A DNA stretch of 64,000 bases from Gordionus sp. m RMFG-2023 (GCF_954871325.1 NC_088777.1:34139366-34203365); one strand, 5' to 3'; counted from the stretch's first letter, positions 1 through 15,100 are shown. The notes: generated from the letters alone by a model not told the origin. A program made the numbers and translations.

Positions 1-699
1 TAATTCTGCTCAAGTACTAGACCGTTTATCAACAAAATTATTTATCTTACATTTATTCTTTTTCAGTAAAAATTGTTTACGATTTACATCAGTATATTTA
101 TTGGTTGAATTTTTTTTTTAAATGTTACGTATTTTTTTTAATCGTTATATTTTATAGCTGAAAAACAAAAAAAATAATACGTTTTATATTAAATTATATA
201 TATTTTAGTGCAATTCGCAAATTATCATATGAAATTTATATTTTAAAGGAATGAATGTAGAGGTAGACAATGAAAACTAGGTTAATAGTACAGGAGTTAT
301 ATGCACCATCTTGTAAAAAATTACAATTCAAATACTTTATAAAAATCCGGTTTAAAAAAATATTAGACATTTAAAAATTTATAAGCTGGTTATGTTAATA
401 TGAATTAATTTGACTTCTTACTAAAATTAAATGATTATTAATACATGTTTAATCGTTGATAGTTGTCAACACGGCTTGGCTTGAAGCTCGACAATGTGAC
501 AAGTTAAAAAGATGGAGCCGGACTAAACAATTTGTATATAATATATTTTACGGTCCGGCCAGAGATAATTACAAACCAGATGGGTCAAAAGCCCAACAAA
601 AATATTCCATAGATCGGTTATGGCAGGGCCGCGCTATTCTTGATATAACACTGCTATACATCAGGCCTTGGCCTAAACCTTGTAGCTTGGGCAAAATCA
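1..699. other. AT-rich flank, no gene recognised
   Basis: Low-complexity AT-rich DNA. Positions 456-700 are less AT-rich and hold an 89-codon open frame, but its translation matches no family I know and has no visible domain. I treat it as chance or as part of an unrecognised repeat. Confidence 0.5.
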
Positions 700-1863
700 A
701 ACAGATAAAACATAATCTTTTTTAATCGGTCAAAGTGCCAACATTTTTTATTTTGATCATAACTTATGGACGGTTTATTTTGCTGGTATACGGTTCAAAG
801 ATTCTGGAGGATCAATTAATGGGCTTCACATTGGCATTATTTTCGGTAATTGATCCTCACTTTCTAAAAATAATTCTAACTTCACGCTTTTAAACCGGAT
901 ATAACTCGGTTACGTGGGATACCGATATACGGTTTGGAGATTATTAACGTACATATTGAATACTACATAATTGCTAAGTTTCAAAACATAATCTTTTTTA
1001 TTATTGGTTTTGGTAAAGTGCCAACATTTTTTATTTTACTCATAACTCACGAACGGTTTATTCCGCTGGTATACGGTTTAAAGATTCTGGAGTATAAATT
1101 AACGGACTTCACATTGGCATTATTTTCGGTAATTGATCTTCACTTTCTAAAAATAATTCCGCTAACTTCACGTTTTTAAAACGGATATAACTCGGTTATG
1201 GTTAATGATACGGATATGCGGTTTGGAGATTATTAACGTACATATTGAATACTACATAATTGCCAAGTTTCAGAGCATGATATTTTTTATTTTCAGTTTG
1301 GGCAAAGTGACTACACTTTCATATTTTGCTCATAACTCAGTAACGGTTCATTCCGATGCTTTCCGGATAGAAGATCAATTAACGGACTACTGGTATATGT
1401 TTCGGTAATTGATCCTCAAGTCGTTCCGCCAGCTTAAATAATTCCGCCAACTTCACGTTTTTAAAACCGTTATAACTCGGTCACGGTTAATGTAACGGAT
1501 ACGTGCTTTGATTATTAACGTACATATTAAATACTACATAATTGCCAAGTTTCAGATCATTATCTTTTATATTTTCGGTTTTGGCAAAGTGCCAACACTT
1601 TCTTATTTTGCTCATAACTTAGTAACGGTTCATTCCGCTGCTTTCCGGATAGAAGATCAATTAACGGGCTATACAATGGGTTAGGTTTTAGTAATTGATC
1701 CTCAAATCGTTCCACCAGCTTCAAAATTTCACACTTTCCTTATTTTGCTTAAAACCCATTAACCTTTGATTCCGCTGATGTTTAGTTTGAAGATCAATTA
1801 AGACTCTAAATATTGGCATAGGTTTTGTTAATTGATCCTCACATCGTTCCGCCAACTTCACGG
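700..1863. repeat. Tandem satellite, ~285-bp period, about four copies
   Basis: The block GATTATTAACGTACATAT recurs at about 939, 1228 and 1510 (spacings 289 and 282). Between these anchors the same order of landmarks repeats: AAAGTGCCAACA, then TCATAACT..ACGGTT, then ATTCCG, then GATCAATTAA, then GGTAATTGATCCTCA, then AACTTCACG. A partial copy starts near 700 and a decayed one ends near 1863. Open frames inside it are products of the repeat, not genes. Confidence 0.8.
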
Positions 1864-3088
1864 ACCTAATACATTCAGAGCAAAAAATATGTTATAAAGG
1901 GTTCGCGGAAATGAATTTGCGATATTGTCTTTATTTTAAATTTTCTGCAAAATTATTGTAGTTTCATAATATTACCTTTGAGATTAAACTTTAGTTAAAA
2001 ATTGTTTCGCGTTAAAAATCTCGCTGAATTGGCTTGTTATGGCTTAAAGATAAATGTTTATCAGATTACAATTATATTATTAATATTTCAAGCATTACAA
2101 TTATAAAAAACTGATATCTACTTTTTAGTGTAATTATTGATATTCACATTTTGCTATTTGTATAATAAATATATATCAATTGATAAAATACAAAGGGTCG
2201 TTTTATAGCAACGTGCAACGTTTTGGTAACGATCTACTTTGCTAATGTGCCCTATCTAACAATAAGGTCAATTTAATGATGTTACTATTGAGTAAAGTAA
2301 AATGTAATAGTTACTTTCTAGAATAACTTCTTATATATAAAATAATTATAAGTTAATAAATATAAAATAATTCCAGAATCTGTATCCCAAACTTTCTTAA
2401 AGGAGGCTTATTACAATCACGAATAAATGTTTTAAGGTTTTCAACGTTAATATTGAAAGTTTTATGCTTTCAAAATATATTATCGTGTATTGCCATAAAT
2501 TTTTTTTACTCATAAATGATAATTGAAAAGGTTATCATCTTTGTATTTTTAGCATTAAGTTTTATTTTTAAATTATTTTGGGGTTTTTGGTAACACCGAA
2601 TTTTAAAAAAATTAAATTTCACGAAAAGAAATATTATTAAAAAAGTTTAGTAAATCCTCAGCTCATTGAGCTTTTATTAATTATTTTGTTAGAAAAAGAC
2701 ACTATATTTAAATACAATATCATATATATGTTCATAATCATATTAATAAAATGTTATATGAAAAATAAAAAATTACTAAAATAACAATAATAAATTAATA
2801 TATCTAAACCGACTACCATATAGAGATGATAAACTTTGGTATAAAAGATAAAGAACTATTTTTAAAGAAGTTTTTCTAATACATACACGCATGTTATAAA
2901 AAAAGAAAAACTTAGAAATAATGGTTAATATATATGTAATGTATATAAACCAATCAATTAGTTAATTGTTTGGGTAATATATTAAAAAATTTGTTTAAAA
3001 TAATTACTTCAATAATTTTACATTTATTTAAGCGTGAAATATAAAAGCATTTTTATATAACACAAATATTATTCCTTTTGAATTAAAC
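1864..3088. other. AT-rich spacer, nothing recognised
   Basis: Poly-A/T runs and short AT repeats only. No conserved coding, RNA or mobile-element signal seen. This lies downstream of the SGTA gene. Confidence 0.5.
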
Positions 3089-3094
3089 TTTATT
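3089..3094 (-). terminator. Probable SGTA polyadenylation signal
   Basis: On the minus strand this reads AATAAA, 23 nt past the SGTA stop codon. It is canonical in sequence. Such hexamers are common by chance in AT-rich DNA, so only its position supports it. Confidence 0.5.
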
Positions 3095-3117
3095 ATGTAA
3101 CATAATCTTTTTAAATA

Positions 3118-6100
3118 TTATTGATTCTTCTTATTTTCAGCCTCGCCATCGCCCTTATTGTTACCATCTGCATTCTTAGGCTTCGGATCAAGCGGTGTTT
3201 CGTTTGATGAGGAATTGTGATGATTGATGTTTGTAATGTTCTCGGCGCTTTGAGGGTCATGAGGTGGTGGATTTAGGCTGGTGAATTGATTCCTTAATTG
3301 ACTTATCAATTCTGGATTCCTATTTTGAATCTGAGAGGCCAGCTGTTGACCACTTTGTGAAAGGTAATGTGGCAAGTAGAGTAAAATTAAAAATACTATA
3401 AAATAATTTGTAAATTTAAAATAGAATAGTTATGGATGATCTTTTTCAACTATTAAAATATATGTTAGCTAAACATTAAATGCTTTAGAAAAAATAAATA
3501 ATTATAGTTTAATCAATTATATAAATAAGTCACTAACTTTACGATCAGATAACATTAAATTTCTTGCAAAAATTGAGTGCCCTGTAAAATGTTTAACCCT
3601 ATTCTTTTCCCTATGCTTAAAAAATGGTGCCCAAATCATGGTCCAGTATGATAGAAATTACCAAAAGTTAAATTAAAAAATAAACAAATTTTAAAAATAT
3701 GCTTTTAGTCTCAAATAAAATAGTTTTTGTTTATATACTTCAAAGAACTTACATATTTAGAAATGCGTCCAAATTGCCAGGTGAGTTAGAGGTAGTAGTA
3801 GTAGTATTATTTAACATACCTGATAAACTATTATAAAAAATATAAATTTTATAAAATTTTAAAATTATATCTATTTAATTTATCCCCAAAATCCTAACTT
3901 CAGCCTTATCATGGCGGGGGAGTGGCAAAGTCTTTTGGCGGCTAATGGAGGTCTAAAAGATTCCCTGTGGTCTGGATCTAGAATAGGATCATTATCTCCT
4001 AGACGGAGTGTAAAAACCACTTAAAGGGGTTGACTTCAGGAAAGGCATCCGATTATGAAAACGTTGCTATAAAATGTAGCAACGTTTGCAATAAAGAATG
4101 GGCGGGGAATAGCCCAAAGTACCCCGTGGGCCTTCTTATCCGCCTACGATAAAAAGAAGGGTGGTAAACCTGGTGGAACCACGATTCGTGAAAATGAAAC
4201 ATATGACGGCCATAAACGACCTGATAATAAGTGGAGAAGCCAGTTTAAGGGGGATGGAGTAAGAGTTGAACATGGAATGTTGGGAGAATGACGGGAAGAG
4301 CGGGAGACGTGGTCGATGTATTGCATAGAAGGCATATAGATGTGTGGGCGTTGGGGTATTGGTTGCAAGAAATGGGTAAACAAAGTAATCGAGGCTAGAT
4401 AACCAGATAATGATTATCAAGATGATTTTTGGTAGAAAGCTATACAATATTATTTCGGCATATGTTCCTAAGGTTAGAAGAAGTGAAAGATAGATTTTGG
4501 GACAGTATATTGGAGATGACATCGAGACTGGCAAATGATGAGGGGATTATCCTGGCTGGTGATCTGAATGGACCTGTGGGAGGGAGTAGTGAGGTTATGA
4601 AGGAGTAACGGAATGAGAAATCGGGAAGGGGAGAGGATTTTAGTGATGCCATGGATATGACTGTTTGTAATACAATGTTTAAGAAATAATCAGAGAAGCT
4701 GGTGACTTACAAGTCGGGTAGTGCTAAAAGTGCAGTGAATTATTTGTAGTAAGGAGATGTGATAGGAGCATAGTAAAAAATGTGAAAGTGATACCGGGAG
4801 AGGAGTGTATTAATCAGCCCCGACTAGTTATAGGAGATCTCACTTTTAAAGGCGCCAGAATCACTTAAAGAAAGTTTGTGCCAAGGCTGAAGGTTTGGAA
4901 ATTGAAGGAGAGTGCTAGACGTCAATTCAATATGACCTTGGCGATATCAGAGCCGAAGGTGGCACAAGCATGGGAGAAGCCATAAGGAGAACATGGGTGA
5001 GGACAACTGAGGAAGTATGTGAATGGACATAAGGGCCGCCTAGACATAAGGAGACATGGGGGTAGAATCAGGAGGTAGCGAAAGCTGTGGGCGAGAAACG
5101 GAAGTGCTTAAGAGTGGTGTAATAGTAAAGGAAATAGTGATAATAATATTTACAAGGAAGCGAAAAGAAATGCTAAGAAAATAATAGCGAAAGTGCAAGA
5201 AGAAAAACGGCAGAAGAAATGGAATGGGGGGAAGGAATGGGATCTGTGGTCCGAATGGCAAAAAAGAGGCAGGATGTGGTTGTTAAGTGTTTGAAAAATA
5301 TGGAAGGAAAAATGGTGATTGATAGTAGTTGTATTAAGAACACCTGGAAAATCTACATAGAAGGACTTTTGAATAAAGAAAATGAATGAGATATTGATGT
5401 TAGTTGTACAAAGGTAGAAGGTCCAGGGTGTAAATTTGGCAAGGGCGAAATTAAGAAAGCAGTAAAAAAGATGAAAAAAGGAAAGACCGCGGGTTTAACA
5501 AGGGTGGTTGGTATTAGAGATGTTTAAAGGTTCTAATGACTTCGGGATTGAATGGTTAATGTATTTAGCCAATCAAATTGTCACAGAAGAAACTATTCTT
5601 TCTTTGTGGGTCTTACAGAGATATCAAACTTTGGAATACAATGAAAGTTTTTGAGAGGGTGATAGGGAAGCGGATAAGGGAACAAACTAAAATTAATGAA
5701 ATGCAGTTTGGGGTCACATCGGGATTGGAGAAAAGCACGACAAATGCAATTTTTGTGATGAGACAAACAATATAGAAGTATCTACGAAGGAAGAGTAACT
5801 GTATTATGCGTTTGCTGATTTGGAGAAAGCATTTGGTTGGGTCATACGCAAGGTTACTAGATAGGCCTTGGGAAAATCAGGTGGAAGAATGGTTGGTTAT
5901 GGCAGTTAAGGCGATGTATGTGGGAGCACAAACTCCAGTACGGGTGGATGATGAGATAGTGAAAATTGAAGTGAAGGTAGGACTTAATCAGGGATCCATG
6001 CTAAGTTCATTATTATTTATCTTAGTAATGGATGTGGTGGCTAGATAAATGCGTGAAGGACTTCCCTGCGAGCTATTATATGCAGATGACCTTGTAATAA

Positions 6101-9100
6101 TGGCAAACAGTGAAAAAAAATTAAGGGATTAAATTAGTAAATGGAAGATGGCTATGGAAGCAAAAAGCCTGAAAATGAATGCGTAAAGAAGGTGATGATT
6201 AGTGGGGAAAATCTGAAGACGGAGGAATCCGGCAACCAGCCATGTGATGTATGAGGGAAAGAAGTTTCTAGAAATTCAAGCACCAGATACCAGAAATGGG
6301 TGCAAAAGATGTAGCGTGATAAAAGGAAGTCTGATGTTAGCAAGAATGACCTTTAGTTGTAGAACACACATAATAGGGGTACTTAATACTGATAATGTAG
6401 AAAATGGTGGTTTGGATATTAGCAATGAGTTAACTGTGGAAAAAGTGGGAAAATTTTGTTTGGGTGATATAGCTGCTTTCAGACAAGCATGTAAGAAGTT
6501 CAAAGAGATGTCATCTATTTAAACAAATAAAAGCGTCTCTCTGAAGTTAAAGGGGAAAGTTTATGTAAACTGTGTAAGGAGTTGTTTAGTGTTATAGCGG
6601 TAAAACATGGGCAATAAATGCGACCCACAAAATCAAATTAGAAAGATCAGAGATGAGGATGATTATATGGATGTGTGGGGTATCTCTGAGAGAAAGAAAA
6701 ACTAGCATTGGGTATAGAAATATTTTGAGTGGTAATGCGAAGAAATAGACTTAGATGATTTGGGCATGTGGAACGTAAGGCAAAAGATGACTGGGTAAAG
6801 AGATGCATCTTGATGGAAATAGGAGGACCAAGATGACGTGGATAAATATGATAGGGGCAGATATGAGAAAAATGAATCTTACAAAATGCTGAGGCCCAAC
6901 AAAAATGGAAAAAAAAATCAGAGGGAAAACTGGCCTACCTGGAAATCGTCATTAAAAGGAGATGATATCAACTTATCTATTTCTTTTCTTTCTACCCTTC
7001 TCATTTCCTTACTCTCTATTATCTCCATTTCCCTTCTTTCAGATTCCCCAATCAAAAAATCTATATCTGGATGCTTTTTATGGTGTGTATTTCAATAGAT
7101 TATATCTTCTTGAAAAGGTATTTACTCCTCAAAAACCAAAATCGAGTAATTTTAACTTTCTTGGTTCCCTCACTGAAATCACACATTACTTAAAGTACTT
7201 AAGTATTACCCAATACTTTTAATAATAAATATCAGAGCCCTGCAGGCCCAGCCAGGTACACAGGATGGGCCTTATCTTAAATTTTTTAATCGCTATCATT
7301 ATATTATCTATAAAATAAATTTCCTATATTTAAAAAAAATCCTGATCAGGACAAAATAATTTTTTTTTAAATCCAAGCCTGAAAATATAAAATGAGGGCC
7401 AGGACAGGCCGAAAAAATTTTAAAAAAGCCTGTGCTGAAATTTTTTTGAATCCGGGCCGGGCCGCCGAAATGGTACCTCTACAGATCTCTGATAAATATA
7501 CTAGAACATTTAATTATTAACGAAAAATTGTGGTTAAAAGTAAGAGGTGATCATAATAAAATAATGAGAGGAATGTTTTAAAGCTTACAATAATCAAAGT
7601 AAATCAATGTGAAAGATCAAGATGAATCGATAATCCCATGAACATGTCTACTCTGAGCCGAATTATTCAACCATTCTAACCCCGATTATGGACATCATAG
7701 ACATCAACCTGAATGACTTATTTCCACAGGCACTTAAATAATGGACGTCAAACACTGCCTCAATCTTTTTAGCAAGCACCTTGTGCACAAACATCTCCAA
7801 CAGAAATAACTGTCTAACCCCTACTATTTGACATGATTTGACTAGCACCCTTGCCCCCTCCCCTCTAGGACTGTTAGGGATTTTTCCCCTAAATGATTAC
7901 AAGCCACTTTTTTTATTCACAAAAAAATATCAATATCACCACATTTACTGATATTAATATTTCCTGCAAATTCACCTATAATTAAATAGGTTCGCCATAT
8001 TTTAATCATAAATTATTGAAGTTCGTTTTTTTGAAAAAAATGATGAACGGCGTTCCTTTTATTTTTGATGAACTTTGAACGTGAACGCGTTCCTTTTTTT
8101 ATGATGAACGCGTTCGAATTTAACGTTCGTTCAATTGTAAAAATACTTTTATTTTTATTTATTTGAAAAATTTAATATTTCCAAATTTTTTATCGGCTGT
8201 GTATTTCCTTTTCACATTTCAATTTTTTTAACACACCATTATTATAGTTTATTAGTTTAAATTTTATTGTTTATATTTTAATTTAATAGATTAGCATAAG
8301 CATGGATATTATTATTTAATCCTCATCATCTGATTCAGAAAATCCAAAATCAGATGAATTATCATTACTATGGCCAAATATGATAAATGTTTTACATTAA
8401 CATCCTATATTAAAGGAACTAATCCAATGCTTACCAAGTGTAAAATGTGGCCAAAAAGTATTATATTGTCAAAATCTTCAGGTTCTTAAAACGACATTTG
8501 ATTTTAATATTAATTATTTGATTTTATATGATATAACTAAGTTAAATCATTAAATTTGAAGAAATAATGCATTTGGGATATTTGACCCCAACAAAAACGA
8601 TAGTTATTTTAAAATTAAAAAAATTAGTGGCCTCAAATATGGTCAACCATTGATAGACGCCGTATTAAATGGGATTAATAAAAGGTATTAAACCTATCAC
8701 TCTCAATTAATTACATTATTTTATATTTTTTAAAGATTTGAACATATATATAAGGATCAATATGTTCTTTCTGCAATTATACATCCAGAATTCAAACTTC
8801 AATGGCCATGGATAAAACTTCCACAGAACGAACCTATTAAAATAAAACTTATAGCGTTATTGAAAAAAATGCTTTGAAAACCCTAGAGAACTGTTAATTT
8901 CGAGATATCCTTTTTTTGTCGAGAGTAGAGAATGGATTGGAGGAGATAACTTATCTCAATTTTTTGCAAATAACAAAACAATATGTTTTTAATTAATTCT
9001 CCACGTTAAAAGAGCTGTTTATTAAGTATAATACCTAAATCCCCTCATCTTCCCCTGTAGAGCGCGTTTAGGCTAATGCCGTATTAACTGCCAGTGTTCC

Positions 9101-12100
9101 TGTCTATCAGATAAATATTTTGAAAACAATTGTTATTAAAATTTAATAAGAAAAATTTTTTATAAATAAAAATATCTTTTTATTCGCTATATTATATTAT
9201 ATTATCAAAATATAACTATATTATTTTTTAACATGGCTAAAATATATTGTAGTAAAAAATATAAGTTTATTTATATTAAATTTAATTTAATAAAAATTAA
9301 TCATAAAATTTTGAACGGTTTTATGAACGTGAACGCGTTCGTGAACGTGAACGCGTTCGTGAACGTGAAGCGTTCGTGAACGTGAACGCGTTCGTGAACG
9401 TGTTCCTTTTTTTGAACATGAACTTGATCATGAACGCGTTCGATTTTTTTAGAAATGTTTACAGCACTATAAATTATTATATTTTATGAGTGTTTACCAT
9501 GAAAACTTAAATTTTATTAAGACAAAACAAATATGGTTTTCATTATATTTTCTAAAATTCATTCTTATTTTTGTTAAGAAATAATCCCTTTTGACACAAA
9601 ATTTGGCGAAAATTTATATTTTGATAAATTTTTAATAACAACTTAATTCTATTCGCACATAAGCTCCCATATTTTATGGAAATACAGATTCCCCCCTTTT
9701 GAATTTTATTTAACTCACGATTTAATTATTAATTTGAGCGTTTTATTTAATAAACTTATTCTTAATATTCTTCAATATAATAAAGCCTCTATCAAAATGT
9801 TAGCTTACTTTTACTGTGCTAAAAACTTTTATGAAGATCGTTTATATTAAAAAGGAAAGGAAGCGTTTTAAAAATTTAATGGTTTTTTACGCCTTTTGAA
9901 TATTATGGTCTGCCATAAGATTAGTGGCCATATTGATCAGTGCTGGATTGTTTAACATGGCACCGAAATCTAGATTATTGGCACAATTAGTGCTTCCGCC
10001 TCCGACACCGCCGGCCCCCGAAATCCCAAATATGTTTCCTAAACAGCCCATCCCACCAGGAATGGATTGGGCGGTTCCCGATTTGTCTGTTGTCATGTGT
10101 GCGTCGGCCAATTTGTCAATTACTATCTTTATGCATACAGTAAAAAAGTCACATTAGTATAAAAATGATTGTAAATTCATGGGGAAAATTCTTGGAATAT
10201 GAAAATTAAGCATTTTTCCTAGAGTACATGTACTGATTATACAGTATTTAGAATTAATATATCATACCTTCCTTTTCAGTAAATAGTGTTTGAATTTATG
10301 GCTTTCTTATCAATTTTATAATAAAGAGGAAACTTATTAAAGTTTATAGGTTTAAAAAAACATTAGGATTTTAAAAAATATTGTTTCAACTAAATATTTT
10401 TTTTGCCTTTTCATACTTTTAAGTTATTTTGGTAGCTCTCATTGGAAGGTTCTAGCGAGAGAGCTTTTTCGTAACAGGATTTGGCTTCCGTAAATTTTTC
10501 AGCAGCTATATAGGCTAAGCTAGATATAATAAAGAAAAAGTTACTCTATTTTTTTTATTGTTCATTCATACTATTTTCTCTTATTTGTATCCTTTAAAAA
10601 AAATTTAACATACAAATTAAATTTTTTGTTCTACTTTTAGGATATAGCATTATTTTTAATATCTAAAAATATTGCAATGAAGATAAGAGAAATTACAAAG
10701 TAAGATTGAAAAAGTAAAAAAAATTACAAGTTAAGATTTCAAAAAATAAGTATGTATATATATATATATATATATTTTAATCAAGTATATCCATTTTTTT
10801 AGAAAAGGTAAATTCTATTCCCAAAAAAATCATTAAATTTAAAAAATGTAGTCAATCATAAAAAAAATTTAGTGGCTGCAAAAAGTTTTTCAAGTTTATT
10901 TAAGGTAAAATGAGAGGTTTGACATCCCCAACTTTAAATTGCATATATCTTAATAAGTGCACATACTTACATACTCACAACATCTTAAGAGTTTAATATA
11001 AAATAAAATTCTAAATTTTCTTAGGATAACAAAATTTTTATGATTTTTGTAAAAATGGTGATTTCTGAAAATTAAAAAATTAGCCTTTTTAAAAAAATCA
11101 TAATGATGAGAAAATTATTAGAAAATAACGTTGTTTATTTTTTTATTTTTCAATCTATAAATATTTACTAAAACTTTGTTTAAAATTTTTTTTTATAACC
11201 TTACCTTGGCAATTTAAATGACTCGTTGACCAAAATTTTAAGCTCAGCATGCATGCTTAAATAACATTACACACAAAATAAGGTTCTAACAAATCTGATG
11301 ATTATGTTTTTTTTATGAAACCATATCATCATAAAATGATGTTTATTATATAATTCGGTTTATAATAATCTTTCAAGCATAATTTTAATGATAAATTGAA
11401 ATCAAATTTTTTTACCCCAATCTGCCATATGCTTTGCCATATGATGGGTTAAGCTGGAGAGCTTTTTGACAATCCTTTATAGCATTATTCACATCGTTCA
11501 ACTTCAAATAAGCTGCGGCTCTTGGAAATAAATATATATGAAAAATAAATTAATTAAAAAATAATCGATGGAGAGTTTCACCCCCCTCAAAAATATTATT
11601 TTCTGGCTATAGTAATTATTCTTAAAATTTATTTAAAATTTGTTTATTCTTATTTTATTTATTTCTTCTTGTTTTGTATATTTACTTATTGGAAGGAGAG
11701 GGAGTTATCAAATTTTATTTATTAGAATGATATTTACAAAACTTTGCAAATTTGCCAATATGAGGGGTCCTCTGGTTATGCCATATTAGGGTCATTTCAT
11801 GAAAGATTGATCAAAAAAACATGATTTTAAGACATTTCTCAGTTTTTATATATTTAAAGCAAAATTTCCACCTTCTAAAACTTTTTAAGATATCAGGGGT
11901 AGAAGCATTTTTTATGAATGTCGGTTTTCATTTAATTGATAATTAATTAAAAACCACAAGCATGAAAATAATAAATTTAGTATTAAAATAAAGGAAAGGA
12001 GTCGCTTTGATCTTAATAAAATTTTAAACAAACATTACTATATACATTAATAAAAAACAAATTAGAGATGAGATTTTACGACATCATAAGTAAAATCCAT

Positions 12101-15100
12101 AAAACTAATATAAAATGAGCAAATTAATCTTTTATTTATACTATAGATGGCATATTTTCGTTCCATAAATGATCAATGTTTCCATAAAAAAAATATTTTA
12201 AATAATGATCTAAAAGGTTCATATCATATAATTTTCAATGCGTGGTCCGTGGATGAAGTTTTGGGTTGGGGTGTTCAGATCCCCAACATAATATTGTATA
12301 AGTTTTTTTTATTGATTGACTTCTTTCAATTATCAATCTATAAAAGATTTCTGCAGTTTTTTTATATTATAAATCTGCCTCAGCCAACAAACCTAACCGG
12401 GCTAAAAATTAGCCAGACAACTCATGCAAAATATTTTACAGAATTTTATATAAAATTTAAAATATTTCATTCACATTTTCTTTAAATAAATATTAATCTT
12501 TATAAAATCTTCAGGCCAATTCAAGCTCAGCAAATCTACATATTGCATAGCTTATTTATTTTATTTATAAAAAATTTATTTTATGACATAAACATAAAGC
12601 TTATGCTTTGACAATTTTGGACTATTAAAATACCATATGTTATAAGCTCCCTCGTTGAAAGAGTATTGTAATTGACATAAATTTATTTCTTATAGATGTC
12701 TTAGCCTATTCTAATTAATTTTGGCCCATCATATCTATTCTCGAACTTATAATCATATGTTTTTTACTATACCATTTATGCAACGATGACCACATAAGGG
12801 TTCAAAAAAAGTAATTTTTCTAAAAAAAATTTGGCAAAATATTTTATAATAAATTTTAGTTTATATTCTTACTAAACAAAAATACTATTTTTTCTTCATA
12901 ATATTTTTATTATTTATATAAAAATTCCAGAAAATTAAAAATTTTATTGTTATTATCATTATATTTTTTCATTTGAATATAAAAATTATTTATAATCATT
13001 TTATATTTACCAAATTTTTAAATAATAATAGAATATTATTAAGACAAAACAATTTCTAACAGTTGATGAAGCCCTATCCATGTTTTTAGATGAAGGCTCT
13101 GGTGATGAAGCAGATGTTGTAATTATACCTCATAATGCTGGTTTAGTTAGAGATGAAGAAGATTTCGATGAAAACGATCACACCGACACATCTAATCTTC
13201 CATTAGATACTGCAGGGGAGATCGAAATCCATAATCCAGCAGACATTGATATTGTTTCAAAATCCTCAATACCTAAAAATCAAGAGAGCAAATTAAATTT
13301 TCGAAATAATTTAAAATGGAGAAAAATTGATCCAATTTACACATCTAGATCTACTGATAATGATAAGGAATTATAATCAAATCTTCAATTTGATTTGATC
13401 GGAAAAACTCCATTTTTGATTAAGATATGTATTCACTGCTTGTGAATCAATCACATATTTATTCCAAACAAAACAATAGAACAAATTTTATTACAACCGA
13501 GTCAGAGATAAAAAAATTTATAGGAATTCTTTTGCTATCAGGATACCATTCCTTATCGCAAGAAAGAATGTATTGGTCGAATGACAATGATATTATTATA
13601 CCAATCGTTAGGAATTCAATGACACAACATACATTTTGCGATATCAAAAAAATATCTACATTTATTTAATAACTAGTTGATAACCCGTCAAGAATGACGG
13701 GAATAATAAAATCTTGAACTATTATATGAAATTTTTTTTTAAATACATTTTTTTATATAAAATAGACAAATTTTAGTGATTATTTTTTCATTTTATTAAA
13801 TTTGGCGTAAAATATATGAAATTGTAATTAAAAATGTAGGGTAGATATTGATAAATTCGTATTGTATGTCATTTCCAGGGTTCAAATATTGTTGTTGAGA
13901 TAAAATTTTTATACTGGCCTATTTTGGGATGGTAATATGAGATAAATGTTTATTTTTCAATTGGCTAAATATAATCTAAATTTATTTGTTAAATCTAAAT
14001 TATAATAAGTACTTAAGATTAGTGAGGGAGGTTAATTTTCTGGCATGGGAAGATATTGATAAATAGGTATTTTATACTATTTGCAGAGCTCCCATATTGT
14101 GGTTGAGATAAAAAAAAATTTACTGCCATATTTTGGGGTGATAAATAATTTAAATTTATTTTTTAAATCTAAATAGTAATATAAAAATAATTTTATAAAA
14201 ATTAATAAATTTTACTTTGATTGAATATAAATACTTACGCTAAAATTAATATGAGATAAATGTTTATTTTTCAATTGGCAAAATATAATTTAATTTGCTA
14301 TTTTAAATTTAATAATATTCATTCTTACCATAATGAGGTGAGGTTAGTATTCTTTTTAATATAACACAATAAGATCTAAATTATATAAATTAATTAAAAA
14401 TATGTTAATAGCAAAATAATAACATATATAAGAAAGATTATATTACAAAATTTAATATTGAAGGTGGCTGAGTGGAAGAATATTTGCCTTTAAAACGTTA
14501 AGTCATATGTTCGAATCCCGTGATGTACAAAAAATTTTCTTAAAATTTAACATTAGATATATATAGTCTCCATCGATTTATTTAACATTAAGAGAATAGG
14601 AAAGTTGATAGAAAAAATAAAAATTAACATTAAGATTATACGAAAACGTTCATTTCTTGATTACGGTGATTATATATATAGATTCAACACTTAATGAAGA
14701 GGATAATCTTTATTAAGTACATCCATATTCAAATTCACTAAATAAAAAGTTTCAACAATTTGGTATATTTTTATATAATTTAAGGATATATGAGCAAATG
14801 ATACCGTATCGAGGAAGAAATCCCAGTAAAATGTTTGGTAAGCCATTCGATTTGGATATAAATCATGCACCCTTGCTTCCTCCAATGGATATACACTTGC
14901 ATTTAATATATATCAAGGTAAAAATAAAAGTCCAATAGCTTCGAATCTTGGATTAGGAAATATGGTTGTTACAAATTTTACATTCTATTTACTTCAATAA
15001 TTTTTTATATCTCCTAAGGCTTTTATCACATTTGATGCATCTTGAATTTTTCGCAACTGAGACTATAAGAGAAAATAGACTTGAAAATTCTTCCCTAAAA

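Noticed and set aside
456-725. 89-codon ORF
   Set aside because: No recognisable domain, no splice-supported extension, and its end runs into the satellite array.
3118-3375. Stand-alone 85-codon minus-strand gene
   Set aside because: It is the last SGTA exon. The apparent start lies in the intron before acceptor position 3352.
9887-10111. Stand-alone 74-codon minus-strand gene
   Set aside because: It is SGTA exon 7. Its apparent stop falls across the GT of the donor site (GC|GTAAAA).
12147-12485. 112-codon ORF
   Set aside because: Composition is that of AT-rich noise inside an SGTA intron. No family resemblance.
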